Source: Clostridia bacterium (GTDB lineage Bacteria > Bacillota_E > SLMV01 > PUMD01). Taken from it: DNA of 40,533 bases. Positions 32,987-40,533 of this stretch are shown here, piece after piece. The stretch spans positions 1 through 40,533 of the forward strand of contig PWUB01000318.1 of assembly GCA_003563755.1 (NCBI GenBank), in the 5' to 3' direction. Each line of letters starts with the position of its first letter. Within the stretch, counting starts at the first letter, position 1. The notes under the pieces were generated by a model. It was not told the origin of the DNA, ran no database searches, and saw only the letters and a program-made list of their open reading frames with translations. The translations under genes and the position numbers were made by a program.

Positions 32987-33913
32987 TCACTCTCTTTCCG
33001 GCGCCAGTCCCAGCTCCCTCAGCACGGCCTGGCTCTCGCGCCATTTCTTCTGCACCCTGACGTGCAGGTCCAAAAAGACCCGGACCCCCAGGGCCGTCTC
33101 AACTTCCTCACGACTCCGCTGACCGATGGCCTTGATCATCCTTCCCCCGCGTCCTATGAGGATCCCCTTCTGGGAGGCTCTCTCCACCAGGATGTCCGCT
33201 GCCAGGTAGAATGTGCCGTCATCCCTCTCCTGGGCGTCGCGGATCTGTACGGCCGTGGCGTACGGAACTTCCTGCTCCGTCAGCTGCAGGACCTTCTCAC
33301 GGATCAGTTCAGCGACGACGAAGGATACGGGCTGATCGGTGGTCATGTCAGCCGGGAAAAAACGTGGACCGCCTCGTGGAAGTAGCTGCAGGAGTTCGTC
33401 CATGAGCAGCTCGAGATTGTGTCCGTGCAGGGCGGAAACTGCCAGGACGGCCCGGTATTCACCCAGGGATGCGTAGGCCTCGAGGCGTTCATCGCGTTTT
33501 TCGACGTGCACCAGGTCCATCTTGTTAACCACCATTATGGCGGGTGCCGTCACCTCCGTGATGAACCGCGCACAGCTCACATCACCCTTACCGGGCCTCT
33601 CCCGCGACCCGTCGACGATGAAGAGAATCGCATCCACGTCCCTGAGAACCCCCCGGGCACCCCGAACCATGTGCTCCTCGAGCCGGTCCCGCGGACGCTG
33701 TATTCCGGGGGTGTCGATGAACACGATCTGGGTGTCCGGGGTATTCAGTATCCCGCGGATACGATTCCTGGTGGTCTGCGGTTTATCCGATACTATGCTG
33801 ACCTTCCGCCCCACCAGGCTGTTCACCAGGGTGGACTTGCCCACGTTGGCAAACCCGACCACCCCCACGAAGCCGCATATGAGACTGTCTTTTGCGTCTC
33901 CCCCAGGCATCAT
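32987..33913 (-). CDS. era: GTPase Era
   Basis: Era binds 16S rRNA near its 3' end during 30S assembly. The 308-residue product has G1 GFANVGKST (about 20-28), switch/G2 around PQTTRNRIRG, G3 DTPG, G4 NKMD and a C-terminal KH domain with GRGGRMIKAIGQRSREE and LDLHVRVQKKWRE. The ATG at 33913 follows GGAGGAAGG and overlaps the DUF3048 lipoprotein stop. The extra 10 residues before ICGFVGVVG are not part of the G domain. Confidence 0.97.
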   Translation of the reverse strand: MMPGGDAKDSLICGFVGVVGFANVGKSTLVNSLVGRKVSIVSDKPQTTRNRIRGILNTPDTQIVFIDTPGIQRPRDRLEEHMVRGARGVLRDVDAILFIVDGSRERPGKGDVSCARFITEVTAPAIMVVNKMDLVHVEKRDERLEAYASLGEYRAVLAVSALHGHNLELLMDELLQLLPRGGPRFFPADMTTDQPVSFVVAELIREKVLQLTEQEVPYATAVQIRDAQERDDGTFYLAADILVERASQKGILIGRGGRMIKAIGQRSREEVETALGVRVFLDLHVRVQKKWRESQAVLRELGLAPERE

Positions 33914-35010
33914 TCACCTTCCTCCAACGTTACCCTGGTGTTCATGGTGACCATCTCCACCCACGTCAATCCCGGTCTCAGAACCAGCCTGTCACCGTGG
34001 GGATCCGAAAACTCGAAGGGAGATCTCACGTCGGCTCTCGTCCATGAGATCTCACGGGCGTGACCGCCCGTTATGACGAGCCCCTCACCCTCTCCCGTGA
34101 AGTCCATCTCCAGGCGCCCCTCCGTGTCGCCGGGAATCAGGCGGGTCGCCACCCTCAGGATGAGTATGTTCGTACCGGACAGCTGCTCCCCGGAATCGCG
34201 GTCGGCATGCTCGCGCCCGGAGACGAAACGCAGGTACAGATCCCTCTCGGCGTCATACTCGAACCCGACCACGTACCCGAGTCCACCGGGGAATGCGATG
34301 CTCACCGAGGCCGCCCCAACACCCTCTCCCCCCGGGTGCTCACCGGCCCGGGCAAAATCCCATGGCGACTGGGGAGGCTGATCATGCTCGAAGCCGCGTT
34401 CGGACATCAGGGATCGCAACCTGGTCACATCGGTGAACAGTGTGTGCTCGTAGCTCACGCCGGTGATGGCTTCACGGAAGAAGCCCGGGGCACCCCACAG
34501 ATCATTGAACACCTCCGCACCGAGCTCTTCGATGCGCCGGTATCCCCCCGGGCTTGCCCCGCAGTGGGCCACGACAGCGTCCATGGCCAGGGCAAGGTCC
34601 ACCTGGTACTTCCGCACGCTCCGCACGGGGCCCACGACTTCTGGCTCATGCTGCAGATACAGGGGTATCAACCTGGTTATACCGCCCTCCACGAGCACCT
34701 CGAATATGAGGTCCGCCTCCATGAGCCCCCTCTGGGGGCGTGCGCCGGGGTGATTGTCCACTATCACGGCGATGGGCCGCCGGAGTATCTGTGTATCCTC
34801 AACGGGGAGCCCGGTATACGGGTTGAAGGGCCCGGTCTCCTCCTTCACGGGCACGGGCTCCTCCTCCGGCTCCTCCTCGAGCAGTTCCTCCGGTTCATCG
34901 GGCTCCTTCATGTCGGGCTCCGAATCCCCTGAATCCGATGAGCAGGACACCGCCGTCGAGATCAAGAGGACCAGCAGCACACACACAACCCACAGCCTCG
35001 TCTCGGACAT
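33910..35010 (-). CDS. DUF3048 (YerB-type) lipoprotein
   Basis: A 366-residue predicted lipoprotein. The signal peptide (LWVVCVLLVLLISTAVSC) ends in a lipobox-like TAVSC with Cys21 as the lipidated residue. A Glu/Pro-rich linker leads to DUF3048: NPYTGLPVE, RRPIAVIVDNHPGARPQRG, DLIFEVLVEGGITRLIPLY, VGPVRSVRKYQVDLA and HCGASPGG. A C-terminal beta domain completes the family. B. subtilis YerB belongs here; its function is unknown, with a cell-envelope location expected. The ATG at 35010 was chosen over a 132-codon extension, which lies in the shadow of dgkA. It sits 5 nt after dgkA. Confidence 0.88.
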   Translation of the reverse strand: MSETRLWVVCVLLVLLISTAVSCSSDSGDSEPDMKEPDEPEELLEEEPEEEPVPVKEETGPFNPYTGLPVEDTQILRRPIAVIVDNHPGARPQRGLMEADLIFEVLVEGGITRLIPLYLQHEPEVVGPVRSVRKYQVDLALAMDAVVAHCGASPGGYRRIEELGAEVFNDLWGAPGFFREAITGVSYEHTLFTDVTRLRSLMSERGFEHDQPPQSPWDFARAGEHPGGEGVGAASVSIAFPGGLGYVVGFEYDAERDLYLRFVSGREHADRDSGEQLSGTNILILRVATRLIPGDTEGRLEMDFTGEGEGLVITGGHAREISWTRADVRSPFEFSDPHGDRLVLRPGLTWVEMVTMNTRVTLEEGE

Positions 35011-35015
35011 CGCGA

Positions 35016-35516
35016 TCACTTCCCCGGTTTCGAATCTGCTCTGAGTGAGAGCCATAGCACGGCGGACACGACGCCCGCCTGCAGGACCAGCTCCGCCCGG
35101 TGCGACTCCCAGGCACCGCGCAGAGCACCTCCGAGAATCCCCAGCCTCGGACCCACGGTGAGGGCAAAAACGAGGAGGGCGGCGACGGCGGCCAGGAGCA
35201 CCCCCCCAGCGGCCGCATCCTTGGCCCTGCCCACGATCGGATGGTACTCGGTGACCATCAGCCCGAGGGTCTTTTCTATGACCCAGTTGAACACCTGTGC
35301 CAGGAGGACCAGTGCCACCGTGAGCACCAGGGCCACCCACTCGATGGGCGAGATCCCGACCCAGCGAGCCAAGAACGCCGCGCCGAAGGCCATGCAAACC
35401 TGCCACCGAAAGTGCCCCTCATCCCTCCAGACAGCCCGCAGACCGGCCGCAGCCCACCTCAGGGCCCGGAGGAATCCTGATCCGAGCCGCCGATCACTCC
35501 TCGATGGGCAACACAT
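35016..35516 (-). CDS. dgkA: DgkA-type diacylglycerol/undecaprenol kinase
   Basis: A small integral-membrane lipid kinase, which in Gram-positives phosphorylates undecaprenol. The 166-residue product has EGHFRWQVCMAF and NWVIEKTLGLM, the Glu being the family's catalytic position, then EYHPIVGRAKDAAAGGVLL. Three membrane helices are visible, plus a C-terminal hydrophobic segment (ELVLQAGVVSAVLWLSL) that makes it longer than the usual 120-130. Ser/Ala at NTAIE is replaced by W-V, a mild variation. The ATG at 35516 overlaps ybeY by 23 nt and is the only standard in-frame start upstream of the conserved part. The ybeY-dgkA-era neighbourhood is typical. Confidence 0.9.
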   Translation of the reverse strand: MCCPSRSDRRLGSGFLRALRWAAAGLRAVWRDEGHFRWQVCMAFGAAFLARWVGISPIEWVALVLTVALVLLAQVFNWVIEKTLGLMVTEYHPIVGRAKDAAAGGVLLAAVAALLVFALTVGPRLGILGGALRGAWESHRAELVLQAGVVSAVLWLSLRADSKPGK

Positions 35517-35943
35517 GGGCTAAGACACTCCAGGTCTCACGGTGCATGGCGGCGGCGTCTTCATCGTGGGACCAGCCGAGGAGGTGGAGAACACCATGTG
35601 CCACCAGGAAACCCAGAAGCCACAGTCGATTCATGTCTCCCGCCGCCTGGGAGGGACAGACTATCACGTTTCCCAGCACATCGGGACCCGTGTGTGAGGG
35701 AAAGGCCTCGTCCCCGGATTCGGCTGACATGGGGAAAGAGAGAACGTCCGTTGGAGTGTCCAGTCCGCGGTGTCTTTCGTTGAGATCGCGCATGGTATCC
35801 TCATCCACGAAGTTCACCTCGACCGTATGTATGCGGTCTCTCCCCAGAGAGCGGCACGCCGCCCGTACGATGCGCCGCGCCACCGGCTCTGTGAGCTCAG
35901 GAACCTGTACCGTTTCCTGAACCGCCGTCTCCACCAGCACCAT
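35494..35943 (-). CDS. ybeY: Endoribonuclease YbeY
   Basis: YbeY is a zinc metalloprotein of 16S rRNA 3' maturation and ribosome quality control. The 149-residue product has the zinc motif HGVLHLLGWSHDED (His116, His120, His126) and LDTPTDVLSFPM and LGNVIVCP, all conserved. The ATG at 35943 has GAGGAGG 6 nt upstream; the start 12 codons earlier has none. It overlaps the end of the pgpH gene by 47 nt and dgkA by 23 nt, so the genes are tightly coupled. Confidence 0.95.
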   Translation of the reverse strand: MVLVETAVQETVQVPELTEPVARRIVRAACRSLGRDRIHTVEVNFVDEDTMRDLNERHRGLDTPTDVLSFPMSAESGDEAFPSHTGPDVLGNVIVCPSQAAGDMNRLWLLGFLVAHGVLHLLGWSHDEDAAAMHRETWSVLAHVLPIEE

Positions 35944-38170
35944 TTTCTGCCTCCTCGTGTTCATCCCTGATCTCATCAATGACTGACTCCGGATACTGCA
36001 GCCGCTGGTGAAAGGCTCCTGAAAGCACCTGGGTGAAGCTGTCCGCCACCCTGTCGAGATCCCTGAAAGTCAAATCGCACTGGTCCAGCTGTCCATCCTC
36101 AAAGCGATCGTGGATGATCCTACGGATCACACCTTTTATGCGATCCGGGGTCGGTCGGGACAACGAGCGCACGGCGGCCTCCACAGCATCCGCCAGCATC
36201 ACCACGGCCGTCTCCTTCGTCTGGGGGCACGGACCGCTGTAGCGGTAGTTGTCTTCGGGAACCTCATCCTCACTCATCTCCCGGGCACGGGAGTAGAAAT
36301 ACTCCACCCTCGTCGTGCCGTGGTGTTCGCTGATAAACTCAGTGATCGTCGACGGCAGGCCGTACTCCTCGGCCATGTCCAGTCCGTCTTTGACGTGGGC
36401 GATGACTATCAGGGCACTGAGGTTCGGCGACATCTTGTCGTGGGGGTTATCACCGGCGAACTGGTTCTCCACGAAGAAATACGGGCGCCTCGACTTGCCC
36501 ACATCGTGATAGTATGCCCCAACCCGGGCCAACAGCGAATCGCCCTCCACCGCCTCGACAGCTGATTCCGCCAGGTTGGCCACGGTGATGCTGTGATGAT
36601 AGGTACCGGGAGCATCCTGGAGGAGTTGCCGGAGAAGGGGGTGATTCGGGTTGGAAAGCTCGAGCAGCTTCACCGGGGTGAGGATGCCGAAAAAGCTCTC
36701 CAGGAACGGAAGGATGCCGATCGCCATCACCGCCGACAGCACCCCGTTTCCCACAGCCCACAGGGTGTTCTTCCACAGGGTGGGATCATCCAGGGTGGTT
36801 CCACCGACGAACTGCATGAAGGCCAGCAACACCAGCCCGTTCACAACGGCCACCCCGATACCTGCCCGCATGATATCAGTACGCTCTTCAACCTCGGAAA
36901 TCGCGATGGCCGCGACCGTTGCCCCGGCCAGGCTCACCAACACCGCCGCCGTATTCCCTCCGCTGATCACCGCCACACTCAGCCCCATGATCAACCCGGC
37001 CACTATGGCTGTATCCTCATCCAAAAGTATGCCCAACAGCATGGTCCCCGCCGCCACAGGCATGATGAACGGCGACAGCTCCAGCAGGAAGCGACAGCCG
37101 AACAGGACCACGGTGATGATCATCCCCGTCAGCACGATCCTTGATTCCGACTCGAAGATCTCGGTCTTGATCCGGTACAGGTACGCCGCCATGAGACCCA
37201 GAGCGAGCAGAGCGTACAGGAAGGAGCCGCCGTAGAGCCTCCAGCGGGTGTCGTCCCCTATGAGACCGGCATCCCGGAGCCTCACCATGTCCTCGGCGGC
37301 TATCACCTTGCCGTCGGGCACGATCACCTCGCCCCGCACGAAGGTGACCGGCGTCACGTTCTCCGCTGCCATCTGTTTTCTCTGGGCGGTTTCCTCGGCC
37401 TGAAACAGCAGGTTGGGACGGAGTATCGAGGCGCAAAGCTTGCCCATGACCTCGCGAAGCCCCGGGGGCAGGTCGGATTCAATCATGGTGTTCATGACCT
37501 GCTCCCGGAAGGGTTCGAGGCTGTGGGCCTTGATGCCCTGCCCGAAAAGCCTGCCCAGAACATCCAGGGCCAGGGCCTCAGCCCTGGCGAGGTCCTCCCG
37601 TCCCGCTTCGAGGAGGACTGTGAGCTCGTCCTCGCTGAGATCCGTAGGCATGGCCTCCATGAGGGCGGCGAGGGGCTGAAGCTCCGTCGGGGTCTCCGGG
37701 TCGGGCTCCTGCATCGCCTCCTGGCGGATATCGCGCACGGAGCCCATAAATTCGCGGAACTCGTTCAGGGCTCGGATTTCCACCCCGGGATCCTGTTCAT
37801 AGACGTCCGGTACATCCTGCATGGCTTCGTTGCGAAGGCGCTCCGTGGCCGGGCGGTCCGTGAAGTCCTTGGGAGCCTTGATGTTGAAAGGTGCTGGTTC
37901 GCCGATGCGGACATCCAGGTGCTGCGGCAGGGCAGAGCTCATGAACAATGCCGTCATGAGAAACAGAAACAGGAGGGCCCAGGCCGACCGGCGCAGGGCC
38001 GAGCTCTCCTGAAGGGGTGAGCTGGCCAGAACCCGCCAGACCCTGATGATCCCCCGCAGCAGCCGGGTCGGCCAGCCCGTACCGCTGTTCTCTCGGCCGT
38101 TCCTACTCCCCTTTTTCGTACTGTTCGTATGCTTTGATGATCTCCGTAACCAACGGATGGCGCACCACAT
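35897..38170 (-). CDS. pgpH: 7TM-HD family cyclic-di-AMP phosphodiesterase (PgpH/YqfF)
   Basis: This membrane protein hydrolyses cyclic di-AMP. The 757-residue frame has an N-terminal basic part, TM1 (LLFLFLMTALFMSSAL, about 65-80), a large extracellular 7TMR-HDED domain (about 85-320), about seven TM helices (about 325-505) and a cytosolic HD domain (about 525-690) with TYHHSITVANLAESAVEAV and ARVGAYYHDVGKSRRPYFF. The start is a problem: no ATG, GTG or TTG lies between the phoH stop and TM1, so the only standard start, ATG 38170, is 68 nt inside phoH. A non-standard start near 38100 is possible. The C-terminal tail is Gly/Glu-rich. Confidence 0.93.
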   Translation of the reverse strand: MWCAIRWLRRSSKHTNSTKKGSRNGRENSGTGWPTRLLRGIIRVWRVLASSPLQESSALRRSAWALLFLFLMTALFMSSALPQHLDVRIGEPAPFNIKAPKDFTDRPATERLRNEAMQDVPDVYEQDPGVEIRALNEFREFMGSVRDIRQEAMQEPDPETPTELQPLAALMEAMPTDLSEDELTVLLEAGREDLARAEALALDVLGRLFGQGIKAHSLEPFREQVMNTMIESDLPPGLREVMGKLCASILRPNLLFQAEETAQRKQMAAENVTPVTFVRGEVIVPDGKVIAAEDMVRLRDAGLIGDDTRWRLYGGSFLYALLALGLMAAYLYRIKTEIFESESRIVLTGMIITVVLFGCRFLLELSPFIMPVAAGTMLLGILLDEDTAIVAGLIMGLSVAVISGGNTAAVLVSLAGATVAAIAISEVEERTDIMRAGIGVAVVNGLVLLAFMQFVGGTTLDDPTLWKNTLWAVGNGVLSAVMAIGILPFLESFFGILTPVKLLELSNPNHPLLRQLLQDAPGTYHHSITVANLAESAVEAVEGDSLLARVGAYYHDVGKSRRPYFFVENQFAGDNPHDKMSPNLSALIVIAHVKDGLDMAEEYGLPSTITEFISEHHGTTRVEYFYSRAREMSEDEVPEDNYRYSGPCPQTKETAVVMLADAVEAAVRSLSRPTPDRIKGVIRRIIHDRFEDGQLDQCDLTFRDLDRVADSFTQVLSGAFHQRLQYPESVIDEIRDEHEEAENGAGGDGGSGNGTGS

Positions 38171-39101
38171 CGCTCTCGTTCAGGTAGACGAACTCAATGC
38201 CCTCGATATCCTGGAGGATATCCTGTACTACTATCAGGCCGCTGGCACTGCGCTCGAGATCGACCTGGGTGATGTCACCGGTAATTACCACCCGGGAATC
38301 GAATCCCTGCCTGGTCAAAAACATCTTCATCTGCTCCGGCGTTGTGTTCTGCGCCTCGTCCAGTATGATGAAGGAGTTGTCCAGGGTGCGTCCCCTCATG
38401 TAGGCGAGGGGAGCCACCTCGATGATACCCCGGCTCATCTCCTTTTCAAATCTCGTCGGACCGATTATCTCGTAGAGGGCATCATACAGGGGCCGCAGGT
38501 ACGGATCGACCTTGTCCTGTAGATCACCTGGAAGAAAACCGAGGTGCTCACCGGCCTCCACCGCCGGCCTGGTCAGTATGACCCGGCTGACCCGCCCGTC
38601 GCGGAGATAGGCGCTCGCCTTGGCCATCGCCAGGTACGTCTTGCCCGTGCCCGCAGGGCCTATGGCGAAGACTATAGGGTTGTCCTTCATCGCCCTGACG
38701 TATTCCTTCTGCCCCCTGGTCTTGGGCCGTACATTCTTGCCCCTGGCCGTGACAACGATGGTATCCTCGTAGATGTGATCCAACGGCTTCTCATCGCCCT
38801 CTTTAGTCAGGCCGATGGCGTACAGCATGGACTGGTCGGTGATCTCGTTTCCAGATTGAAGCACGCTGAGTAGGCGGTCAAGCAGCCCGTGGACCCTGTC
38901 CACCGCATCAGGGGGGCCGGTGATGGTCAGCTCATTGCCCCTGCTCACCAACCTGATCGGAAAATGCGCCTCCAGGAAATTGAGGTTCCGATCCCCGTGG
39001 CCGAACAGCTGCATCGCCTTCGTGTTGTCCTCAACCCGAAAGACTCTCTTCGTCGTTCCGTCTGACTCCTGCGCTGTCGTCATGGACAGTTTGAGTGTCA
39101 C
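38103..39101 (-). CDS. PhoH-like ATPase (PhoL/YbeZ type)
   Basis: A 332-residue P-loop ATPase. A small KH-like N-terminal part (about 35-85) precedes the ATPase core with Walker A GPAGTGKT (148-155), TRPAVEAGEHLGFLPGD, Walker B FIILDEAQNTTPEQMK and the sensor VITGDITQVDL. The family works with YbeY in RNA handling; ATP-dependent RNA unwinding or nuclease assistance is proposed for relatives. The GTG at 39101 overlaps the yqfD stop (GTGA). An ATG at 39083 is the alternative start. The order yqfC-yqfD-phoH-yqfF-ybeY-dgkA-era is conserved in Bacillota. Confidence 0.95.
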   Translation of the reverse strand: MTLKLSMTTAQESDGTTKRVFRVEDNTKAMQLFGHGDRNLNFLEAHFPIRLVSRGNELTITGPPDAVDRVHGLLDRLLSVLQSGNEITDQSMLYAIGLTKEGDEKPLDHIYEDTIVVTARGKNVRPKTRGQKEYVRAMKDNPIVFAIGPAGTGKTYLAMAKASAYLRDGRVSRVILTRPAVEAGEHLGFLPGDLQDKVDPYLRPLYDALYEIIGPTRFEKEMSRGIIEVAPLAYMRGRTLDNSFIILDEAQNTTPEQMKMFLTRQGFDSRVVITGDITQVDLERSASGLIVVQDILQDIEGIEFVYLNESDVVRHPLVTEIIKAYEQYEKGE

Positions 39102-40285
39102 TCCCCACCGTGGGTCTTTGGTTCTGAATCCTCGTAAACCAATGGACGCTCCTCACCGATGTCCGCAACGACCACGGCGCGAACCTCCACCTGCACGTAA
39201 TCGCCGCCCCGCGCTACAACCTCGCAGTCCCTGCTGAGGACCTGTGCATCGGGCGGGACGCGGGACAGCACCTCGTTGTGTGCCCTGGCACACGCCAGCC
39301 CCAGGGCTTCGATCTCACTGAGCTCCCTGACGTGTCTTGATAGCTCCTTATAGTATACTCTTTCTACTTCGACGAAAAGGGGCGGCCTCCTCCATTCCCC
39401 TGGCGGCCGCCAGGTCGTCCTGACTACATCATACACATCGAAGGGGACCTCGCCCAGACCGCTCACCAGCAGAGGCCCGTGTTCACCCAGGGTTATCGAG
39501 GTTCTCACGAACTCCCGGCCCGTGGGAGATGTGACCTCATCAACCAGGTAGACGGTTTCACGGTGCTCGTGATGCACCTCCGCCAGTACCCTCCCCCGGC
39601 CGCTGATCTCCGATCCGCCGGGGACCTCCGTGATGGCACCTATGAGGGTCTGCCCCCGTATCACGTGATCGCCCTCGGTGACCACCGGCGTTCCCGACAG
39701 AACCAGGACGTCACGGACTATCCCGTCGCGAACGGCCACGACGTCGGAGAGCCTGACGGGCTCGGGATGCTCACCCACCTTCTCGACCACCTTTATCGTC
39801 AGCCGCACGCCCCGCCGTTCAACCCCCACCCAGGTGAGATACGGTACTTTCCGGGCGAGGTCACGGCCGGCCTGCCCGAGATCCAGGCTGTATATCCAGG
39901 CACCCCTGGCCAGTCCGAGCTCCCTCGCCGCCTCGAGTACTTCCCGGCGATCCCCGTGCTGCAGCCCGTCGACCTCGATCACCCACACGAAGGATGACAC
40001 TGTCAGCACAAGAGCGACACACAGGAGGGCTCCGAGCAGCATGGACCCACGCCCGAACACCGCCCGGTAGAGGAAGGGAAGCCCCCTGCGCCCGAGGATG
40101 CGCACCCGGCACCTGCTTTTTCTTGCCACCGGCCGGAGGCGGGAGAAGTCGGCGGCTCTCATCCAGAACCTGATGCCGTCGTCCTCCCGGGAGATGCCCC
40201 ACAGGTTGATCCCCCTCGTCAGGACCAGGTTGACAAACTGCTCCAGGCGCCGCCCGGTGATCAGAACGTGGACCTCTCCGTCCAT
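39098..40285 (-). CDS. yqfD: Sporulation protein YqfD
   Basis: YqfD is a sporulation-associated membrane protein of unknown biochemical role, sigma-E-controlled in B. subtilis. About 395 residues: a cytoplasmic N-terminal domain (LEQFVNLVLTRGINLWGIS), one TM helix (MLLGALLCVALVLTVSSFVW, about 82-101), then an outer domain with WVIEVDGLQ, a POTRA-like region and WVGVERRGVRLTIKVVEK. The ATG at 40285 has GGAGGG 5 nt upstream; the GTG at 40306, overlapping the yqfC stop, would add seven residues. It follows yqfC. Confidence 0.9.
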   Translation of the reverse strand: MDGEVHVLITGRRLEQFVNLVLTRGINLWGISREDDGIRFWMRAADFSRLRPVARKSRCRVRILGRRGLPFLYRAVFGRGSMLLGALLCVALVLTVSSFVWVIEVDGLQHGDRREVLEAARELGLARGAWIYSLDLGQAGRDLARKVPYLTWVGVERRGVRLTIKVVEKVGEHPEPVRLSDVVAVRDGIVRDVLVLSGTPVVTEGDHVIRGQTLIGAITEVPGGSEISGRGRVLAEVHHEHRETVYLVDEVTSPTGREFVRTSITLGEHGPLLVSGLGEVPFDVYDVVRTTWRPPGEWRRPPLFVEVERVYYKELSRHVRELSEIEALGLACARAHNEVLSRVPPDAQVLSRDCEVVARGGDYVQVEVRAVVVADIGEERPLVYEDSEPKTHGGE

Positions 40286-40302
40286 CCATCCCTCCGTCCG
40301 AT

Positions 40303-40533
40303 TCACCCCGGGTTCACCCCGTCCCCCTCGAACTCAACGGATTGTATCTGCCCCGCCAGGAGGATCTCGTCCTCATCCGCGGAGGTGATGGTGAGATCAC
40401 TGCCGCCGATGCGGATGCGACCGGACTTATGCCCCAGTACGAGGTGGTCACGGGCAAAGGAAACCACCCCCCGGTGGTTTTCGACCAGGAGCTGGGCCTG
40501 CCCCACCATGGTCAGTCGCGGCAGGTCAAGGAC
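40303..40533 (-). CDS. yqfC: Sporulation protein YqfC, 5' end outside the window
   Basis: The last 76 codons of a YqfC-family gene; the frame stays open to the window edge, where it reads VLDLPRLTMVGQAQLLVENH. That stretch and the later DLTITSADEDEILLAGQI match the family, whose members have about 90-100 residues, so roughly 15-20 codons are missing. The internal ATG at 40509 is not the start because LDLPRLT upstream is conserved. YqfC and YqfD are encoded together in endospore formers and are needed for normal sporulation in some species; the mechanism is unknown. Confidence 0.88.
   Translation of the reverse strand, partial: VLDLPRLTMVGQAQLLVENHRGVVSFARDHLVLGHKSGRIRIGGSDLTITSADEDEILLAGQIQSVEFEGDGVNPG

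Noticed and set aside
1..40533. Mobile elements, CRISPR arrays, prophage or rRNA
   Set aside because: No transposase, phage gene, regularly spaced repeat or rRNA sequence was seen; the XerD-type recombinase is a housekeeping gene by context.

Overview
The window is a high-GC chromosomal segment from an endospore-forming bacterium of the Bacillota (Firmicutes). The evidence is a dense set of sporulation genes: spoVAC/AD, sigF-spoIIAB-spoIIAA-dacF, spoIIM, spo0A, spoIVB and yqfC/yqfD. They sit in the housekeeping order known from Clostridia and Bacilli (dnaG-rpoD, glyQS, recO, era, dgkA, ybeY, pgpH, phoH). The spoVA cluster lacks spoVAA/AB, and a Clostridia-type branched-chain 2-oxoacid:ferredoxin oxidoreductase is present, so a clostridial or deep-branching high-GC anaerobic lineage fits better than Bacillus. 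Species cannot be assigned. I see no mobile element, CRISPR array, rRNA gene or broken gene. Nearly all genes are on the minus strand; gltX and a small histidine kinase are the exceptions.

Layout, low to high coordinate; minus-strand genes are transcribed right to left. (1) 1-4.2 kb: spore genes dacF > spoIIAA > spoIIAB > sigF, then dodecin > spoVAC > spoVAD (cut by the window edge). (2) 4.2-7.7 kb: xerD, a DUF4227-like membrane protein, alanine dehydrogenase, spoIIM. (3) 7.7-15.7 kb: a long, tightly packed run. It holds two tandem leucine-dehydrogenase-type enzymes, a P-loop ATPase, a four-subunit VOR-type oxidoreductase, an unrecognised 231-residue protein, DUF3866 and an ADP-ribose pyrophosphatase. 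It reads as a branched-chain amino-acid catabolic unit with uncharacterised passengers. (4) 15.8-18.9 kb: a MctB/SteB-like membrane protein, spo0A, spoIVB. (5) 18.9-22 kb: plus-strand gltX and an orphan soluble histidine kinase converge on a minus-strand tRNA-Asn/Met/Glu cluster. (6) 22-31.6 kb: rpoD, dnaG, ppdK with its regulator, glyS, glyQ. (7) 31.7-40.5 kb: DUF4342, recO, era, a DUF3048 lipoprotein, dgkA, ybeY, pgpH (yqfF), phoH, yqfD, yqfC (5' end outside).

Regulatory DNA is unusually legible. Promoters matching sigma-H consensus lie upstream of spoIIAA, spo0A and dnaG-rpoD. Spo0A-box-like sites accompany the first two. A full sigma-G-type promoter precedes dodecin-spoVAC-spoVAD, which puts a dodecin lacking the flavin-stacking Trp inside a predicted forespore operon. 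A sigma-F/G-like element precedes dacF and a weaker one precedes spoIVB. A strong sigma-A promoter precedes the tRNA cluster. Together these suggest the Spo0A-sigma-H to sigma-F to sigma-G cascade is wired much as in Bacillus.

All promoter, terminator and RNA-structure calls were made by eye against consensus sequences and have not been tested computationally or experimentally.
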